Positions 56,894 to 64,000 of a stretch of 64,000 nt of DNA are shown here, piece after piece. The position numbers and the translations under genes were made by a program. The notes beneath the pieces were generated by a model. That model was given only the letters and a program-made list of their open reading frames with translations, made no database searches and was not told the DNA's origin. Numbering within the stretch: position 1 is the first letter of the stretch; every line of letters begins with the position of its first letter. This DNA is from Pseudoscleropodium purum (taxonomy: Eukaryota > Streptophyta > Bryopsida > Hypnales > Brachytheciaceae), in contig OZ017797.1 of assembly GCA_963969395.1 (NCBI GenBank), positions 744,001 through 808,000 on the forward strand, written 5' to 3'.

Positions 56894-58082
56894 AAAGTTT
56901 GGCTCCTCAACCCTTCACACTAGAAGGCACAGCCCAAAGGCCATCATCCTCCAAAATTGCCTACAAGGTAAGAAAAGTGACTACAATGTGATAGATTCTC
57001 AAAGAAAATTTGGGTTGGCAAAAGTTGGAGACCCAAACTATAGTTGAGAGGCCATTGAAGATGACTATTTATTGCTCATTTATTTGGATTCTTAACAAAG
57101 TTTGGCCACTCAATCCCACGACCTTTTGATTTAAACGGCCATAGTGTGAAGTGGCCCTTGGATTGCAAATTAGGGTGGTGATAGGCTTGTCTTATTTAAG
57201 TCCTTAATCCCAATTACCAATAGCTAATTAGTCTATTCCAACTAGCTTGTATAAGCATTTATTTATTTTATTAGTATTAGAATAGATTTCTATATCATTC
57301 TTGGTGAAGTGAGCAAATACTTAAGATTATTAAATTCTTTGCAAACATTGTTATTTAAAAAAAAGCCATTATTCTTTTCACACAAAATTTGAACATTTTT
57401 GCACTTGGTCAAGTACATTGGTTGTTGTGAGCTTCTAATTTATCACTTGGAACTTATAACTCTCTTTTATTTTGTTTTTTTATAATTGAAGTTAAGTTTT
57501 ACATGACAAAATCTGCTAGAAGAATGTTAAACCAAAATAGGTATGTTACTTATCAAAATAGTATTTTGGTCCATATTGTCCAAATTTTCAATATTGTCTT
57601 GCATTTTTCATTAATTTATGCTAAAGTTGCTATCTATGTATAATAATTTTCTTGTTTCTGTTGGTAGTCTCTTGATGACATCAAATTTGTTCCTACAACC
57701 AACAACAACAAAGGTGTCCTTACAAGAACCTCTTGGGAACTTGCAATTTTCTAATGGCCTTAGAAAACATCTAATGCATGAATGTATGTGATAATTGTGG
57801 CTAAATAGGAGTGAATTTTCTTTAGCCTTAGATGAACTTGTAAAAGAGGGGCCCTTGAGTTGCTAGGAATCTTGGTAGAAGTCAAAATTATTTTTCCTAC
57901 ATCTAAAAAATACAAATACCATGAAGAAAAAAGCTTTGAACTACCTAATTTCTAGATTTAAGGTAATAAAATTGTATTTAATCTTCTTGGGACAAATATA
58001 GAGTAAAAACATGAGCTTGTATGATGTGAAAAGGACCCTCTAGAGACAAATTTTCAAATATTGGATTTTTCTAGAACAAAAA
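56894..58082. other. AT-rich gene-free stretch
   Basis: No supportable gene. The segments 'ggccgaaggttgagaggcc' (about 56618) and 'acggccatagtgtgaagtggccc' (about 57130-57155), with 'ggccacttcatactatggcc' (56601), form an inverted pair bracketing the miniature CACTA element. This suggests it inserted into a larger inverted-repeat unit of about 56601-57155. Confidence 0.4.
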
Positions 58083-60547
58083 CACTACAAGAAATCGAGA
58101 GTAAATGTGACTGGGCACATGTAACTGCATGTTTGGAATGATTGGAATGTGATTTAGCACATGTGACGGCGTGTTCAAAATGACTCAAATGCAACTAGTC
58201 TTTCTATAATTGCACTAAATTTTGCAATCTCCAACATCCCAGTCATTCTATAGTCGTCACTGCGATTGCAAGATGAACCAATGACGACATCTATTTTTCA
58301 TCTACACTTTTCTGTTGACAATGTCGTCAATGGAACAATGTAGGAGGCCTTTGTATCCAATATAGAAGACTCAGTTATGCAAGATGACTTCCTGTCATTG
58401 ATATGTCACTCAAACATGACTCATGTTGACTAATGCGTGATTGAGTATTATGTCATCAATTGGCTATCTTGGAAAGCGGTGTGATAACGTGGCCTTGGCC
58501 TTGTTGTGGTTCAAAGTTGCAAACTTCTCGCAATTACATTGCAGTGACATGAAGGTACGTAGATTGACTTAGGACACTAGGACACAACAGGAATATAACT
58601 TAGTTGTTATTTGCAATAGGATCATAGGCGATTCGTGAATTTTTTTTCAGTATTTGCCTTTGTCCAAACGGGTAGGACTGCACTGTGTTGCCAACTGGAA
58701 CGTGATTGGTATATTTGTCATAAATAGAGGAGTGTAGTTAGAGGGATGGAAAAGGAGGGTGGTATATTTTGATAAAATTGTGCAAATAAATCTTCATCAA
58801 GTTTTAGAACCATTTTTAATAAAACTTTAAAATATAAAATATTAGGAAAGCAATTGCTTCATCATAGTTACAAAAATATTTTTTTACCAAAATCCCAAAA
58901 TATGAAAAATTATGAAAATAATTAAAGGATCTTAAAGTTACCTTCTTAAAATATTTATCTTTGTATTGTTCAAAATAAATGTATTTGAATTTATGAAACT
59001 TTCAAAGCATGGATAGTGTGACAAAAATTGAAATAAAGGAATCCTAGAACCATTTAAGACTTTAATTATTTTGGTTATTTTGATTTAAAATTTGAATTTA
59101 TGAAATTATTTCATAATACTTAACCGTCTCCCCCAGAAAATACGTTTTTGTAGAAAGTAGTACATTACAAGAATATTTTAACATTTAATAATTAAAATTA
59201 TTATGATTTAGAAACATAAGTGTTACTTACAATAATAGGATAAATCCTTGTAATGATTTTAATATCTACTAGTTTAGTTTTTAATTCTATATTGACATAT
59301 CCATCATGTTATTATTTGGTAAATTGTTATTGTAGTAAATTATTGTGGTATACAATTTGAATAATTCAACATTATTTTCAAAAATAATCAAAGTAGGGTT
59401 GTTTACTTAGGTTTGAATTGTTTATTAGACATAAATTATCAATATAGGCGTACACTTTATATATGTGTATGCCTACAAACAATTCTCATGAGACAAAATG
59501 CACATGCATCTCACAGGGAAGACTTTTGTATTGTTGCATTTCAATCACATTGAAGTCATGCAATAAGAAATTGACTTAAAGAAGATTGATATGCAACACC
59601 ACTATAACTTAGACACTACTATGCAAGCAAATATGAGTAGGATCTCCTTGACCTCTATGCTTTATAGTAATTGAACAATATAGGCTTTATAATTTTATAT
59701 CTGAGATTTGAAATCTCAAACAAATTTTTGGAAAAGAGAGATTGTTTGTTTTCCCAACTTTTCATAGTTTCAAGTTTCTTAAAAAGGCAATGTACCATGC
59801 CTAAATGTGGTTTGAAGTTTTATTTTAATATAATTCCTATGTTTTACATATCCCATATCATTTATCATACCTCCTACCACCCCACTTGTATAAATATCTT
59901 GTATTTTCAAGGTATAATGTTCACATTAAGTGGCCTTTGAAGCTATGTAACATAACTATCAAATATGGTGTATTTGTATGATATACTATGTATAATATAT
60001 TGTGTATGAATTATGTATGGTATATTATATACATGTACAATGAGTCAAAATTTGTGACTAATATGAATCTATTGAATAATTGCAGTTGAAAAAATGGGCC
60101 ACATATTGGTGGCTTAAATCGACATGGTAACTAAAATGTAACTAAAAAATGAGTTGGTCCTCTCTCTAAGATGATACAACATCAAATTCCATGATTGCAA
60201 AATGACTCTATATATGCTATTCATCTGTGCTGAAACACAACTAAAACATGATTGAAAAATGACTTCCAAAAATAGCTAACGTGGAGGTCAACGTCAGCCA
60301 AAATAAGATAAGGTCATGATTGAAACATGGCTGCTGATGTGTACGTCCACATCAATGAAATTCACTCAAAAAAGGAACAACTGCCCGTGTTTTTTCCAAA
60401 ATTTCCTCTTCCATGCCAATAGGCTTTCTTCATCCTCTAAAATGAATGGTGATATTATAATGTTGCAATCACATTCATTGACTTGTCAAGAATGATTGTT
60501 TTGCAATCACATTTTGTAGTTACATTTATCCCTGATTTCTTGTAGTG
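58083..60547. mobile_element. Non-autonomous CACTA-type element, 2465 bp
   Basis: The left terminus is CACTACAAGAAATCGAGAGT and the right terminus, reverse complemented, is CACTACAAGAAATCAGGGAT; both continue TAAATGT. CACTACAAGAAA is the classic plant CACTA (En/Spm) terminus. Flanking trinucleotides are AAA and ACA, so a 3-bp duplication is present only with one change. Near both ends short direct and inverted repeats are frequent ('gcaact', 'catgattgaaa.atgact', 'aactaaaa.gta'). No transposase frame is present. It contains a half copy of the foldback MITE at 59706-59845. Confidence 0.75.
59706..59845. repeat. Right-half fragment of the foldback MITE inside the CACTA element
   Basis: The series 'gatttgaaatctcaaacaaatttttgga', 'ccatgcctaaatg', 'gtttgaagttttattttaa', 'aattcctatgtttta' follows the right arms of the copies at 13893 and 31712. 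The matching left arm is missing or too worn to see. Confidence 0.45.
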
Positions 60548-63500
60548 ACAAAGCATAGATTTTACATAGTCAAATAAGTCAACTACTTAAATCAACCTTC
60601 ATAAATTCTTAGAAAATATCAAGTTTGCAATAAAATTCCATTAAAAATTAGGTTAATTTGTTTTGTGATAGTAATGCACCTTGACAAGTTTCAAGGCATT
60701 CCAATACTAAGAAGTATCCAAATTGATGTCTACCTTTTATTTAGGTTAATTTAAAAAAATTCAACACCGTATCAAGAACATATGACATCCAAACAAAGCC
60801 AAAGAGGTTTCATTGTTACTTTCATAAGCCCTTTAAACACTCCAAGCAAATTATAATCTTTGAAAATTTCAAATTCCATCATTTGGGATTTTTACAATTT
60901 ATTATTTTGGTGATTTGTTAGTTTTACAAGTCCAAATGAATTGGAAATAGGGGTAGAAGAAACCCTCAAGGTAACTAAGTATTTTTGAAGCCATTGGCAC
61001 AATTTATTCTTTATTTCAAGTTGTTTTTCAAGAGTTAAAAATAAGTCCAACAATAAATTTGACTTATTTTTGTAATTAGTAGTTAATTCTATAAATGACT
61101 TGGGGTTAAAAGAAAAGAAGAAGAATTTAAGTAAGTGTATAAGGCCAATCCTTCTCTCTCCAAAATACCTTTATTTTATTATTGTTGAACTACTTAGGTT
61201 CATTTCTTAGTGGATTTTTGGTCTTTGGGCTAAACTTTACCAACTAGGTGTTTTTGGAGCCTTACCAAATTCTAGCAATACAATTAGTGAGGATACTCTA
61301 GTCTTGCATTTTGTTCTTAAAACTCCATCTTTGGGCGAGAATTCTATTCATTGAAAAATTTCCTACAAAGTTTGGATTATTTTTTTGTTTTAACAATTGT
61401 AGTTGTTTGTCCATGTGTTGAATATTGGTGTTCTAATCATTCCATACTAATATATCGTTACAAAAATTATCCTAATATTTTTCTAAGTATGATTAATCAT
61501 ACTAAAGATTTGTCCAATTTTTTCTAGTATTTTTTAACAAACAATGGATTAGCCATATTAAAACAACCATCAATTAAACACTTTGACCCAACTTTCTTTG
61601 AGATTGTAGGAAAGTTAGTCAATTTAGATTTTTTGTTTATAACATGTGAGAAGGCTAGTTCATTAAATGTTTTTTGGACGGTTTGGAGGGCCATTTGGGC
61701 TTGATCATGGCCTTGTTCCCCCAACAATCCGTAAACATCCGCTATCAAAATTATTTTTTAAGAATAAATTATTTTTTATAATTTTAAAATGAATATAAGG
61801 TGGGAATTTTTCTTTTAAAAAATTACATGGCAGTCACTGTGCCACATCATGTAGCTATTGTTGGGCAATACGTAGAGTTTGGGAATGTAGGGGAATTCAC
61901 AACCTTCTTGGAGGTTGAAATCTCATCTAATGATTTGAAATCCAAGTCCGTTTATATTTTAAAGTTGAAAATTTGTGATGTCCATGCTAGCTAAAATTTA
62001 CATTTGAAAGACTGTAAGGTTCAATCAATTGAGTCAAATAGATTCTAAAAATTGAAAGACTTTTTTGAGATATAGTAGGATGCAAAATTGCAAATTTAAT
62101 TTAGTGAATTCCAACCTATGTGGAAATCTAAAGTAATGGAAAAATAGAAAAGAAAAAAACATTGGTTAGCATAATAGTGTGGGTAGCAGTTGAGAGATTA
62201 GAAAAAGATCCAAACTATTGAAAAATTAGTATTTAGTGTCACATTATTTGAAGATTCTATATGTAGATAGTTAGAATACGAAGTAGTTACATCAAGAAAA
62301 GTTGAAGAATTCTTAGATAGGAATAGAAAAACATTAATCTTTGGATGTTCAAAAGCCATGTAGAATTAGAAGTCTTTTAAATAGGAATTGGTAGGAAAAC
62401 CACTAGAAGTCCAATAGTCATTATGTAGTTCATTACATAGAAGTTTAACTATTACTTAGTGAGAACCTAGTTGCGAAAGACATTCAAATTAGTTCACCTA
62501 TAGTATTTCTTCCATTTCAAATTTATGATGGAAAAATTAACTTGGAGTCCATTAGACTCTATTGAAAGTCACATTACAAAATAAAAGATAATTAAAGAAC
62601 AAAAAAGAAGAAGATTATGGAGTAGGTGTGAGCTAGCAAGAAAATCTTGTAATTGGAGAGAAGAAGAGGTAGTTTGAGATCCCAATTCGTCACTTTAGAC
62701 TTGTAGTTTTTGTTTGAATTGTTGTTATAGTTGAAGTTAAGGTTTATATGAAAAATCCTAAAAAAAACATTAAAATCAAATTAGGTTTATTACATACCAA
62801 AATAATATTTTAATCCAAAATAGAAAAAAATATTAAAGTAATGAGAATCTTGTATGTATATATAAATTAAAAATCCAAAAGTAGTGCAAGTATCATATAC
62901 TTTGTATTTTCTTTTTGAATGCCTAACCTTGCTAAGTATATGACAAATTTTGGCTAAAATAGTCCTAAAGAATCCTAATGAGATTCTTAAGTAATTTCCA
63001 TAGATAAGATTTAGCTTCTTAGTTGTTCCAAGAAATAATAGAAACTCTAATAGTTAACCTATAGATTTCAAAAACTTACGACATACCAGAAGGGGGCATC
63101 CATGATAGAATTTAGGTTTTTCAAAGTCAAAATCACTTAATGAATTCAATGAGGAAATTAATTTATCAAAATTCCTCTCTTTGTAAAATATGACTTGATT
63201 ACTTATAATTAAAAAAAGCAATAGAAATTTAATCTCCTTCTTTGAATGTGCAAAATAGAAATGTTAGTTTGGATGTTTTTTATGAAATTTCATGAAAGGT
63301 TTTATAAAAACTTTTGAAATCTTTTAACTTATAGAAGATCCTCTTCTAGATGGTCAACAACTCAAACCAATAATGAATTTTTTTTAGAAATTATCTAAGG
63401 TGCAGTAAAATCTTACTAATAATTATAATAACTTATTTTATATTAATAACCCATCTTGTTATGACTCTCATTTTGTGATGTGCTTGTGCAACCTTGATGA

Positions 63501-64000
63501 GTAAAAGGGATGTTGGAGGTGACTCTGTAAGTCTTATAAGAGATGAAGGGTGAGGAATTGGGAGTCTAGAGCAATTAGGATGTTGTAGCACTTTGTTTGG
63601 ACCAAATTGGGTGGTGTGCTATACATTCTTTAATATTTTGTGAGAAAACACATTTATAAATTTTTTTTTTAAATGCAAAGATACAAGTTGGGAATCAAAA
63701 GTTATGACTCCATAAAGTTGGCAATGTCTTGTTGCATTATGGCCGAATTCCAAAGTATGGGACATGGGAGTAGGGATTTGGAAATTCTCCTTTGAGCCAA
63801 ATAGAACATGTTGCATATTATTGAAAAACTTAAGAGATCAACTTTTTAGAATGCTAAAGATTTTAAGGAGATCAATTGGAAGTTGAAAGTTATGAGCATT
63901 TAAAAAGGGCAGAATCCCAAAGAAGTACCCTCCCGAGGGATTTGAATTTTTGGAGGGTCATAACTTCCTTATAACTTGTCAGAATTGAGAAAGTAAGTAA
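60548..64000. other. AT-rich gene-free stretch to the window end
   Basis: No supportable gene, with only short frames (74 codons at 61524-61748 minus; 65 at 63619-63816 minus). Near the right edge (63870-63985) 'gttgaaagttatgagcat' and 'gggtcataacttcc' form a weak inverted pair that may be another foldback element cut by the window edge. Confidence 0.4.

Overview
This looks like nuclear DNA from a land plant, probably a non-seed one (moss, liverwort, lycophyte or fern grade). Two multi-feature plant genes are embedded in very AT-rich, transposon-filled sequence. One is a land-plant-type glycerol-3-phosphate acyltransferase (GPAT). The other is an intron-containing heavy-metal-associated (HMA) domain protein. 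The coding islands are clearly more GC-rich than their surroundings, which are about one third GC by eye. No prokaryotic gene organisation, rRNA, tRNA or CRISPR array was seen. The clade is an inference and cannot be fixed from this window.

Layout. 1-440: probable 3' end of a gene that starts left of the window. 1210-6180: AT-rich sequence with three TTAA-flanked DNA transposons, one nested in another. 6587-10860: gene island on the minus strand, holding an unrecognised terminal exon (6587-6920), the GPAT gene (8241-9809) and its upstream region. 11366-20251: more TTAA-flanked elements, two copies of a palindromic foldback MITE and a cluster of short palindromes. About 22400-27379: a minus-strand LTR retrotransposon fragment with one LTR of about 2.3 kb, a TATA box, a primer-binding-site match and a decayed purine-rich interior. 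30500-32620: eleven copies of a ~115-bp tandem repeat, split by a ~0.9-kb insertion that carries a third foldback MITE. 33680-35102: a compositionally distinct, probably retroelement-derived block. 38100-39690: a less AT-rich island without a convincing gene. 39927-49417: four more TTAA-flanked elements (one nested), inverted repeats and a compound microsatellite. 50778-52755: the four-exon HMA gene. 53916-60547: a transposon graveyard with a GC-rich hAT-type element bearing a perfect 8-bp target duplication, and a cluster of CACTA-type elements. 60548-64000: AT-rich sequence with nothing identifiable.

The two main genes do not look functionally linked. GPAT would supply acyl-glycerols for extracellular lipid polymers such as cutin or suberin. 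The HMA protein is a predicted cytosolic or nuclear metal-binding or adaptor protein.

The most unusual feature is the TTAA-flanked family: at least nine termini pairs in 64 kb, with termini TTAA-CCCCTAAAGGACC, a typical length of 924-980 bp and no coding capacity. One nested insertion gives internal evidence for TTAA target-site duplication.
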